From: Elusimicrobiota bacterium
GTDB taxonomy: Bacteria; Elusimicrobiota; Elusimicrobia; UBA1565; UBA9628
Length of the DNA: 64,000 nucleotides
NCBI GenBank assembly: GCA_016182905.1
Contig: JACPFR010000004.1
Location: forward strand, 1-64,000
Direction: 5' to 3'
The notes under the pieces are model-generated. The model was given only the letters and a program-made list of their open reading frames with translations, searched no databases and was not told the origin of the DNA. The position numbers and the translations under genes were made by a program. Positions 51,895 to 60,200 of the stretch are shown piece by piece. The number at the start of each line of letters is the position of its first letter. The first letter of the stretch is position 1.

Positions 51895-52778
51895 GCGGTG
51901 ACGGGCTTGGCGACGAAGTCCTTTATCAGCATGACGGCCGTTGGGCCGTCATCCTCGAGCAGGAAGTGTCCGCTGTCGGGGAAGCGCTTCACCGTCGCCT
52001 TGGGGAAGCGCTGGATCCAGCCGTTCAGGAAAGCCTCATCGAACACCCAATCCTTCAGGCCCCACGGGAGCAGCATCGGGGTGTCCTTGAACAGGCCCAA
52101 TCGGCTCTCCGTGTCCACGACCGCGTCCCAGGCGTCGTCGCCGGGCTTCAGCGGGATGTCCTGCACGAAGCGGTGCACGGCGCGGCTCGCCGCCCAGCCG
52201 TCGTAGGGCTCATGGTAGCCGTCCATCACCTCGGGCGAGAGCGTGACCTTGGCCGTGCAGGAACGCAGGACGACGCGGCGCACGAAGCCGGACGCCCGCA
52301 GGGGGATCCCGGTCAGGGCCCCCCGCATGATCTCCAGTCCCTTCGGGAACGCCTTCTCCGCCGGCAGGCGGAAGCAGGAGGTGTTGAGCGCGACGATCGC
52401 CTTGATCCGCTCCGGATGGCGCACCGCCCAGGACATGCCGATCATGCCGCCCCAGTCGTGAACGATGAGGGTGACGGGGCCGATCGGGGCGACGGTCTCC
52501 ATGAGCTTGTCGAGGTCGTCGACCCGACTCTTGAGCGTATACTTATAGCGCTCATCGCCGGGGCGATCCGATAAGCCCATGCCGATATGGTCGGGCACGA
52601 TGCAGCGGAAATCGGGAGAGAGGGCTTTGACGACCTCTCGGAAGTAGAACGACCAGGTGGGGTTGCCGTGGACCATCAGCACGGTCTCGCCCTTGCCCTC
52701 GTCGAGGTAGTGCATGGCGTAGCCGCCGAGGTCGAGGCGGCGGCCGGTGAAGGGGTAGAGGGGTTTCCAGGTGTTCAT
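51891..52778 (-). CDS. oleB: Beta-lactone decarboxylase, alpha/beta-hydrolase (OleB)
   Basis: 295 aa. Haloalkane-dehalogenase-like hydrolase: HGNPTWSF (oxyanion region), nucleophile Asp in VHDWGGMIG and His in DSGHFLLED, with YPFTGRRLDLGG at the start as in OleB. It decarboxylates the beta-lactone from OleC to the cis-olefin. ATG at 52778 overlaps the TGA of the barstar-like gene (ATGA). The in-frame extension to 53081 is antisense to nothing but lies in another gene's frame and is rejected. Confidence 0.92.
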   Translation of the reverse strand: MNTWKPLYPFTGRRLDLGGYAMHYLDEGKGETVLMVHGNPTWSFYFREVVKALSPDFRCIVPDHIGMGLSDRPGDERYKYTLKSRVDDLDKLMETVAPIGPVTLIVHDWGGMIGMSWAVRHPERIKAIVALNTSCFRLPAEKAFPKGLEIMRGALTGIPLRASGFVRRVVLRSCTAKVTLSPEVMDGYHEPYDGWAASRAVHRFVQDIPLKPGDDAWDAVVDTESRLGLFKDTPMLLPWGLKDWVFDEAFLNGWIQRFPKATVKRFPDSGHFLLEDDGPTAVMLIKDFVAKPVTA

Positions 52779-53182
52779 TTGAAAATGACAGTCTTGAAGG
52801 GATGTCTCATGTTTTGCCACGAATGCCAATGCTCGCCAACCGACGTCAAAACGTCGAACAGCTCGGCGTGTTCCTCGGGGCGAGATTGATGAAAGCGCTT
52901 TGAGCCGGAGATGAGAAGCAGATGCCCCGCAGCCTCCGCCCAGCCAAGGTCCGACAGAATGTCGCTCAAAGCGTTCCAATTCTTGCTGTCCTTGATCGGG
53001 GAATCTATCGCCAGGGCGAAGGTGCGATAGATGGACGCGATATCCGTACAGCGGCTCAAATCTATCTCCCAGGAACGCCACTTCCTGGCCATCGCGTTCT
53101 TGCGCAACTCCGTTGCTGCGATCGCTGGCAAAGCGACCACATACGGAGGCTTCGAATCTTGGAAGATGGCTTCAATCGTCAT
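52775..53182 (-). CDS. Barstar-like immunity protein
   Basis: 135 aa, acidic. It matches the barstar fold pattern: WEIDLSRCTDIASIYRTFALAI, then KNWNALSDILSDLGW and LLLISGSKRF, the regions that cap the barnase active site in Barstar. The family inhibits secreted RNases. No barnase-type RNase lies in the window, so it may be an orphan immunity gene or act on the toxin domain at 53564. It overlaps oleB by 4 nt. G+C here is well below that of the neighbours, which suggests transfer. Confidence 0.75.
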   Translation of the reverse strand: MTIEAIFQDSKPPYVVALPAIAATELRKNAMARKWRSWEIDLSRCTDIASIYRTFALAIDSPIKDSKNWNALSDILSDLGWAEAAGHLLLISGSKRFHQSRPEEHAELFDVLTSVGEHWHSWQNMRHPFKTVIFK

Positions 53183-53204
53183 TGAAGATTCCCCTTCATG
53201 TAAT

Positions 53205-53567
53205 TCACTTCAACAAATCGACGCACATCTTAATCGTGACCGAGCCGGCGTATCTCTTGAATTTCTGCAGCAATACCTCATTCGAAGCGATTTTCTCACA
53301 AACGCTGAGGCCAACGATTCCCCGAATATCTTCGTTTGAATGGTTTGCCAAATCCTCAAAGAACCCGAATATGCGTTCGAGCAACTCCGCATTCTTAACT
53401 TCATCGGCGAAAAGGTCCGGAACGACTTGTCCGGCCACGAATGCAAAGAACGGATGGGGCCCGTCATCCGCCAACGCCCGATCCTCCGGAGAGAACCTAT
53501 CCACCAATTCCGGGAAGGCTTTAAGGAATTGCGCCGAAGTCTGACGATATTCGGAATTTGCCCTCAT
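53205..53567 (-). CDS. Small immunity-like protein
   Basis: 120 aa, acidic and helical. The stretch FFEDLANHSNEDIRGIVGLSVCEKI resembles a family of small proteins (DUF7674-like, from memory) encoded next to polymorphic toxins. ATG overlaps the stop of the toxin-like gene by 4 nt, the usual toxin-immunity order. Base composition is low in G+C (24 of 60 bases at 53161-53220, next to it, against 45 of 60 at 50281-50340). Predicted cognate immunity protein of the toxin tip upstream. Confidence 0.65.
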   Translation of the reverse strand: MRANSEYRQTSAQFLKAFPELVDRFSPEDRALADDGPHPFFAFVAGQVVPDLFADEVKNAELLERIFGFFEDLANHSNEDIRGIVGLSVCEKIASNEVLLQKFKRYAGSVTIKMCVDLLK

Positions 53568-56161
53568 GGGATTTTCGACCGTGCCCAGGCCTCCACCGAG
53601 TGCTGGAGATCGGCCTTAATCGCTTCCGCCGTCATGCGATCGACATCCGACATCTTGCGAGTCCTCAAGAGTCGATTCAAGCGATTGATGTTATCCTGCG
53701 CCTTCTGCGCATGCCAACGATTCCCCGTCTGAACCTTCGTCATGGCCTCACGCCGCAACGCCCCGGCCGTTCCACCAGGATATCTGTCCGTCGGCTGAAA
53801 AAGATCGTTGATGACCTTTTTCAATTCCGAATCTTCCGCTGACGGCTTCTTCAAATCACTGCGGAGGGTTTTCTCGATTTGGTCGAGTTCATTCTCGTCA
53901 TCCCCAGGATCATTCGGATCTCTTGGAGTCGACTGCCCCTCGGAGATGGCCTGTTCGCGAGCCTCAGCATCCAAGCTATCGTGGTGTTTGTCTGACGCCG
54001 CTTCCACCCTGTCGCGCTCCGTTTTCACGATCGGAGGAGCAGCCGGAGCGGGTTGCTTGATGGGCGGCTTGTTCGCCGCCGTCTCCGTCTCTTTCGCCAA
54101 CGCGCAGAGCGCTAACGCCCCCGCGATGATCGCGGGATTCGCCTGCACGCACAACGTCGCCGTCGCGGGGCCGGCCGGACCGCCGGCCGCGGTGGCGACC
54201 ACGACGACGGTCACCTCCAACGTCAGGACCGTCGCGCCCAACGCGGCATAGCAGACATTGTCGCCGAAGGTGCGGCCGGTTTCGGTCAACCACGGGTGCT
54301 TGGCGCTCTCCTCGTCTAGGCCCTTGTGCGCGGCGATCGACGGCGGTGGATTATCGACATAAAGGATCGCTACTCCGGCCGCATTCGTCCTAGTGATTGC
54401 CGTGGTCGTCCCGTTCACCGTAAAGGTCGTTTCATGACCGCCGAGCGGGAGTTGCTCGGGGTCGGCGCTCGTGATCGTCGCGGTGAAAACATACTGGCCG
54501 TCTTGATCCTGCGCAGCCGCGAGCCGGACTTTGAGTTCCGGCTTCGGCTTGGGTTTGGGTTTGGGCGCCGGCTTCGACTCTTCCCTCTTCTTCTCGGCGA
54601 CGGTATTCCCCTTGGGAGCTGCCGACGGATTCGACTTGAACAACGACCCGATCCCCCGGAACAGCGCCGGGATGCCTCGGAAAATCAGCGCTTCGACCAT
54701 CGGGGCCATCGCCTTCCCCAATGCCGCGCCGAGCTCGGCGCCCCCATTAGAGCTGTAACTTGAACCAGAAGAAGGCGCAGCGTCATCGCAGTTAGCCTTG
54801 CAGACGGCGCGAGTATTACCGTCGTAGAAATAAAGATGGCTGGCCTCCGTCGCCTGCGCGCCGGGTGCCCGCCTGTCGAGCAGGAGTCGGGAGGCCGTCT
54901 GAATCGACGCAGTGCCCGATTCCGAAAGTTCGATGGGAGCTGACGGGGCCGCCAGTTCGCCGCCGGCGAGCCAGGCCTTCAGCGCCGGGGCCGATACGGC
55001 GACAGGCCAGTCGAAGGATTTCCCCTCCGAACGCGCCGAGCGAAGGACGAATACGCCGGCCAGGCGGCCATCCTCGGTCAACGCCGCGCCGCCGGTCATA
55101 CCCACGTCGATGGCGGCGTCCGTCTGGAACGACGACGAATCCGCCGAAGTCACCAACCCGCGCACCCGCGTCCAAGCGCCCGTACGTTCAGGATGACCGA
55201 CCGCTTCGATCAAGTCGTCTTTGGCTGGGGAGCCTTCCGCCAAAACGAAGCCTTTGACCGGCACATCGGCACGAAGCAGGGCCAACCCCGATCCATCACG
55301 CCGCGCGATCCGGACGGGAATGAGTCCTTTTTTTCCGCGGCGAAGGATGACGAGGCCCTCGCCGTCGGCGAGGCGGCCGTCGGTCACGAGAGAATCCTCG
55401 ACCGCCGTCGCCGCGCCGAGTATTTCCAGCCCGTCCGAGTCCTTGCGAGCCAGGAGGTAGACCCCGGAAGCGTCATCGGCCGAGACGGCGCGGGAGGCGG
55501 CGACGAGCCCGGCCGGAGCGGCACGATTGGCGCCCGACAAGGCCTCGTAAGCGCCGGCGCGACGGCAATACAAAGCCGCGCGGATGCTTCCCACCGCTTT
55601 TTCCGATCCGAGCGCCCGAGTCAGGCGGTTGATCTTCGCGCGCAGAAGCGCGTACTCGCGGGCGGAGGCAGGGACGATTGCCGACGCCTCATCGAGCTTC
55701 GCGGCCGTGTCGGTGCCACCAGCCCCGGGGCCGAGCAAGGACGCCAGCCATGACGACAGGGAATCCGATTTAAGCAGCCGCGCGCGCGAGGACTCAGGAG
55801 AGCAGGGAGCCTCGGGCAAGCGCTTCGCCCAGGTGTAGTCCACGACGGCGAGCGCGCGATATGCCGCGTCGAGAGCGGAAGCCCGGTCCTTGAATTGGTC
55901 CGGCGAATCGACGGCCTCGCGCAGACGCTTTAGAGAGGGCTTTGCGTCTTCCTCGCTGGCGAAGCCCTCCAGCCCCTCGGCGACGAGGGCGAGATCGGAT
56001 TGGAGCTTGGCCAGACGCTCGCCTTTTTCGGGGCCCGTGGTCGCGAGGGCGGCCTCGTCCTGAGGGATCTCGCGCGTCAGGAGAATGTCGACCGGCGCCA
56101 ATTCCGCCGCCTGAAGGACTGGCTGAAACGCGAGCAGCGCGGCTAGCGCGAGTCTTACCAC
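53564..56161 (-). CDS. Secreted polymorphic-toxin-like protein with inactive trypsin-like domain
   Basis: 865 aa, GTG start overlapping the oleA stop by 7 nt. Signal peptide to about 18, helical region to about 230, a trypsin-like domain at about 235-395 that keeps TDAAIDVGMTGGAAL but has Thr where the catalytic Ser belongs and no clear His, then a KP-rich linker near 540, an Ig-like domain, a hydrophobic stretch near 680 and a C-terminal tip (from about 780) with FQPTDRYPGGTAGALRREAMT and HAQKAQDNINRLNRLL. This tip resembles C-terminal toxin domains I recall from polymorphic toxins. Toxicity is inferred, also from two immunity-like genes directly downstream. Confidence 0.65.
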   Translation of the reverse strand: MVRLALAALLAFQPVLQAAELAPVDILLTREIPQDEAALATTGPEKGERLAKLQSDLALVAEGLEGFASEEDAKPSLKRLREAVDSPDQFKDRASALDAAYRALAVVDYTWAKRLPEAPCSPESSRARLLKSDSLSSWLASLLGPGAGGTDTAAKLDEASAIVPASAREYALLRAKINRLTRALGSEKAVGSIRAALYCRRAGAYEALSGANRAAPAGLVAASRAVSADDASGVYLLARKDSDGLEILGAATAVEDSLVTDGRLADGEGLVILRRGKKGLIPVRIARRDGSGLALLRADVPVKGFVLAEGSPAKDDLIEAVGHPERTGAWTRVRGLVTSADSSSFQTDAAIDVGMTGGAALTEDGRLAGVFVLRSARSEGKSFDWPVAVSAPALKAWLAGGELAAPSAPIELSESGTASIQTASRLLLDRRAPGAQATEASHLYFYDGNTRAVCKANCDDAAPSSGSSYSSNGGAELGAALGKAMAPMVEALIFRGIPALFRGIGSLFKSNPSAAPKGNTVAEKKREESKPAPKPKPKPKPELKVRLAAAQDQDGQYVFTATITSADPEQLPLGGHETTFTVNGTTTAITRTNAAGVAILYVDNPPPSIAAHKGLDEESAKHPWLTETGRTFGDNVCYAALGATVLTLEVTVVVVATAAGGPAGPATATLCVQANPAIIAGALALCALAKETETAANKPPIKQPAPAAPPIVKTERDRVEAASDKHHDSLDAEAREQAISEGQSTPRDPNDPGDDENELDQIEKTLRSDLKKPSAEDSELKKVINDLFQPTDRYPGGTAGALRREAMTKVQTGNRWHAQKAQDNINRLNRLLRTRKMSDVDRMTAEAIKADLQHSVEAWARSKIP

Positions 56162-57168
56162 TCGAGCCCCAGCATCATGCAGTTGAGCCCCGAGCCGATG
56201 CCGATGAACCCGACGCGGTCGCCCTTGTTGAGAAAGCCCCTCTCGTCGGCCAAGGCGGCCGTCAGGGGCAGGCTGACCGTGCCGATGTTGCCGAGGAACT
56301 CGTAGGTCGGGAAGTCCTTATCCGCGCCGACGCCGCATGCGGTGAGCAGCGCGGTCGTCTGCGGGCCGCCGACCTGATGGGTGATGGTCTTATCCATCGT
56401 GGCGCTGGTCCAGCCCATGACCTTCGCAAAGCTCTGCCAGGTGAGCTTGGCCAGCTCCATGCCGTTCTTGAGCACGGCGGGCGCGTCGGTCCGCATGAAG
56501 TCGCGGTCCCACTGGCACAGGTCCCAGTGCTGGGGCGCGGCCTGCACCGTGCCGCCGAGGAGCTTGGGACCTGTCTTGCCGAAGGTCCCGTCGGTGAGCA
56601 CCACGCCGACGGCGCCGGAGCCGCCGGTGAGCGTCGCCACCGAGAGCTTGAAGTGCTCCATGGTCGGGTTCGCGAGCATAGACTTGATCATCGCCTCGTT
56701 GATCTCGCGGGCCGACTCGCAGGAGACGACGAGGCCGGCCTTGATCTGGCCGAGCTCGATGCGGTTGGCGACGTCGATCATGCCGGACAGCACGCCCAGG
56801 CAGGCGTTGCTGATGTCGAAGACGGCGCAGTCCTTGCTCACGCCGAGCTTAGAGGCCACGGCGCAGGCGGTCGCGGGCTCGGAGGATTCCTTGCAGACGC
56901 CGGCGTAGACGACGACGCCGAGGTCGGAGGGCTTCACGCCGGCCTTCTCGAGCGCCTTTTTGCCGGCGCGCGAGGCGCCGTCGGAGAGCTTGAAGCCGGG
57001 ATCCCACCAGCGCCGCTCGCGGATGCCGGTCAGGGCCTCGATCTGGCCGACCTGGAAGCGGAGCGCGGCGTAGACGGGCTGTATGCGCTTCTCGAGCTCG
57101 GAGGAGGTGACGACGTTGGGGGCGAGCTCATAAGCCAAACCATCAAGGGTCACTCGGTTATATCGCAT
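56155..57168 (-). CDS. oleA: Olefin thiolase / acyl condensing enzyme (OleA)
   Basis: 337 aa, thiolase fold. Catalytic C123 (DISNACLGVLSGM), H264 (ITHQVGGPQT) and N294 (FLGNIG), plus OleA-specific E97 in SEPAT and a GIGSGLNCMMLG end. OleA condenses two acyl-CoAs or acyl-ACPs head to head to a beta-keto acid. It starts 46 bp after the stop of the PUFA-synthase-like gene, with a small hairpin between. A FabH or beta-keto synthase III reading was considered, but E97 and the oleBCD genes downstream favour OleA. Confidence 0.93.
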   Translation of the reverse strand: MRYNRVTLDGLAYELAPNVVTSSELEKRIQPVYAALRFQVGQIEALTGIRERRWWDPGFKLSDGASRAGKKALEKAGVKPSDLGVVVYAGVCKESSEPATACAVASKLGVSKDCAVFDISNACLGVLSGMIDVANRIELGQIKAGLVVSCESAREINEAMIKSMLANPTMEHFKLSVATLTGGSGAVGVVLTDGTFGKTGPKLLGGTVQAAPQHWDLCQWDRDFMRTDAPAVLKNGMELAKLTWQSFAKVMGWTSATMDKTITHQVGGPQTTALLTACGVGADKDFPTYEFLGNIGTVSLPLTAALADERGFLNKGDRVGFIGIGSGLNCMMLGLEW

Positions 57169-57197
57169 TGAAGTTATTCACTCTATTCACGGGCCCA

Positions 57198-57215
57198 ACT
57201 GTCGTCAACGACAGT
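57198..57215. repeat. 18-bp palindrome ACTGTCGTCAACGACAGT
   Basis: A perfect stem of seven pairs around TCAA, located at the pfa-like stop and upstream of oleA. It belongs to the same 18-bp ACT...AGT format as the other palindromes. It could attenuate transcription into oleA, but no T-run follows. Confidence 0.7.
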
Positions 57216-60200
57216 CACGAACTCACTTTGAGGGTAAAGTCGCGCATCTCGTAGACGACGAGGCCGTCGCGCAGAAGATAGCCGTCCGCCGTCAAAGTCT
57301 TGTCCGCCTCGTCGACCGAGGTGATCCAGCACTGGACCTCGACGGCCTTGTTCACGGGGGTATACTGGCCGCGGTAAAGCCACTTGTGGGTCTTGCCCAG
57401 GACCATGCTCTCGAAGCGGCCGGCGCCGGGCCAGCGGTCGCGGGCGTGGCACTTCATGAGCTCGATGAACGACTCCAGGCCGAGGGAGCCGGGACAAACC
57501 GGATCTTGATAGAAATGGGCCGAGAAGAACCACTCGTTCGGATTGACGGCGCGGCGGCCGATGAGCGCGCCGAGGCCTTTGGGCCCGGCGTTGTCGTACT
57601 GCTCGACGGAATCGAGCAGGAGAAGCATCGGACCGGGCAACGACGGCAGACCGTCTTTCAACGGCAAACGGCGTGGAGAAACTCCCACGGGTGCCGCAAA
57701 GGGCTTCGCGCCTCGCAGGCCGACCTGTTGAGCGAGGGATTCCTTGGTAAAAAAGCCGAACTCCGTTTTGCCTTGATACACCAACCGACCGGCAACGTCG
57801 TGCATCACCATATCGTAATTCTGAATGATCATCCCGCCCGACTGCGAGACTTTGGTCATCACGACCGAGGTGACGAGCGTGCCGGTCTCGGGGGTGACCT
57901 CGACATGCTGGATCGCGTCGCCGCCCAGGTTCCGAAACGACAGATCGATGGGGCTCGTCAAGGCCGAGCCGCAATAGGCGGCGAGCCAGCCGCAGGGCTG
58001 GAGGGCGACCTCGAGAAGCACGGCGAAAGGCATCGTGTTCTGGCCGTTCTCGCGGAAGTACCAGGCGTCCTTGGGGATGTCGTACTCGCAGGTGGCGGCG
58101 GCGCCGGCCTTCAGGACGAACGGCGCGCCCTTGGTCTCGACGACGCGGTCGAGGAACTGGTACGGCGGGCCGGGCAGACGGGCGAGTATGCGGTCCTTGT
58201 CGAAGATCTTGTAGGGCTCGCCGAAGGCCTCGGACGGATTGCCGTTCGAATAGGCCATGATCTTGTCGGAGTCGAAGAAGACCGTCTTCTCTTTCTTGAG
58301 CCACAGGGACTCGATGGTCGCACGATTCGTGCCGGAAAGTCTTACCGACATATCCGTGATCTGAACGATATTCTTATCGTCAGAGTACATGAACGCGTCA
58401 GCCACGCAGAACGGGGCGCCGTCGGCGCCGTAGCCGAGCTCCTTGATGTGAAGCTCGTAGCGGGCCTTCTTCGTAGAAGCGAGGACCTGGCCGCGGCACT
58501 TGAGCTGGGAGGCGACGCCGGGGACGGGCTCGTGCCAGACCTTGCCCTTCTCCCCCACCCAGCCCATTCGCATCAATTGGACGCGGAGCGTGTGCAAGCA
58601 GCACTCGTACATCAAGGTGCCGGGCATGACGTTGTCGTCCTTGAAATGACAGACCAGGTGCCAGTCGTCCGGATGGATGTCCATCTCGCCGACGGCGCGG
58701 CCGAGGCCGTAGCGGCCGCCCTTGGGGTCCAGTTCGAGAATCCGGTCGACGAGCTTCATGCGGCCGCCGGGGAGAGTATCCGGAACGAACGGCAGGGACT
58801 CGAATGACGGACCAAATGCCGTCTTCAAATCTCCGGTGCGTAAGGATTCGAATTGACCTTCGGTCAACGACACCTTCTCATTGAATGGCGCCAACGGTTT
58901 CCAATCCGCGGGGAGCTTGCCGGGGGCCGGCATTTTTTCGGCATCCGTCAGCACGATCCCCTTGCCCTTTGCGAGCTCGGCGTTGGTAAAGAAGCCGGCG
59001 CAGCCTTTGCGCATGGTGAGCAGGGGCTTGCCGTCGACGGTCGAATCGTACCTGAAGAAGAAAAGCCAGATGTCGTCGTGCTGGCCGAAGCCGTCGATGC
59101 TGATGTCGTACTTGATCACCTGGCCCGGCTTGGGCAGGTGATCGTGGAAGGTGACGATGGCGTCGAGGAGGCGGTAGACGGCCTTGCCCTTGGTCTGGGT
59201 GTCGATGCCGAGGTAGCCGGACAGGAAGAGGTCCGCCTGGCCGGCCTCGACGGCGATGCAGGTGGGGATGCGGCCGGAGTCCAAATACCAGCCGTTAGGA
59301 AGCACGTCGTGCTCGGTGACGCAGGAGCCCGACTTCATCGAGTTCGGGACGCCGGTCACGGACAGGATACGGTCGCAGAGCATGAGGGGCTCTTCGGGGA
59401 GGCGGACGCGGGTGGGATAGGAGTCCACGTGGGCGAAGGTCTCGCCCAGAACGCTGCCGATCTTGCCGGAGGCGAATTCGAGGCACGCCCTGCGGTCCAT
59501 GAACACCGGCTTCACCGGGGTTGGGGCGGAATTCAACGAATTTGCGAGCCTGACACCAGCATCGGGAACGACGGCTTGTCCCGAAGCGATGCGGATCTGC
59601 TGGCTGAGGTTGTGGGATTGGAGCTTGGCGAAGTTCTCCGCCAATTTCAGATACATCTGATGAGCCTGCGCCGTCAGCGCGGCCGCGTGGGACAGGCTCC
59701 CGGCCGCGGACGGCGCCGCCTGCGGGGTGACGACTGTTTCCGGAAACAGTTCGCGCGGCGCCTGCGGCGCGCGCGGAGAGGAGAACTCGTCGCCGGGAAG
59801 GCGGGGCTCGGGAATGCGAACGGAAGGGACGACTCGCACCGGTGCGAGTTCAGGAGCCTTCGCCGGCGGAACGGATAGAGTGCTTGCCTTCGGCGGCGAC
59901 GGCGGAGACCAGGACACTTTGGAGGGACGGCCGCCTAACGGCAAACGGACGTATTGCGCCGGCTGCGCCGGCGACGGCCTATGACCGGCGCAGAAGGTAC
60001 GAGCGCCGTATAACGGCTTCAGATCGACGGGGAGGCGCTCGGAGATCAGGAAGGCCAACACCTTGAGGACGCCCGACACGTCATCCATGCCTCGGCTGTC
60101 GACCGACCGCGCGTTGTGGGTCAGAGGACCGAGGATCTTGCCGATCATGCGCGTGCAGCTTCCCTGGGGACCGAGCTCGATGAACGTGCGCACGCCGTCT

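Noticed and set aside
52779-53081. Upstream extension of oleB to 53081
   Set aside because: It lies in a different frame of the barstar-like gene, whereas ATG at 52778 forms the standard 4-nt ATGA overlap and gives a family-typical N-terminus.
53564-56161. Active secreted trypsin-like protease
   Set aside because: The catalytic serine position is threonine (GMTGG) and no catalytic histidine motif is visible.
56155-57168. Plain FabH (beta-ketoacyl-ACP synthase III)
   Set aside because: The SEPAT glutamate, the ISNACLG site and the downstream oleB, oleC and oleD genes fit OleA better.
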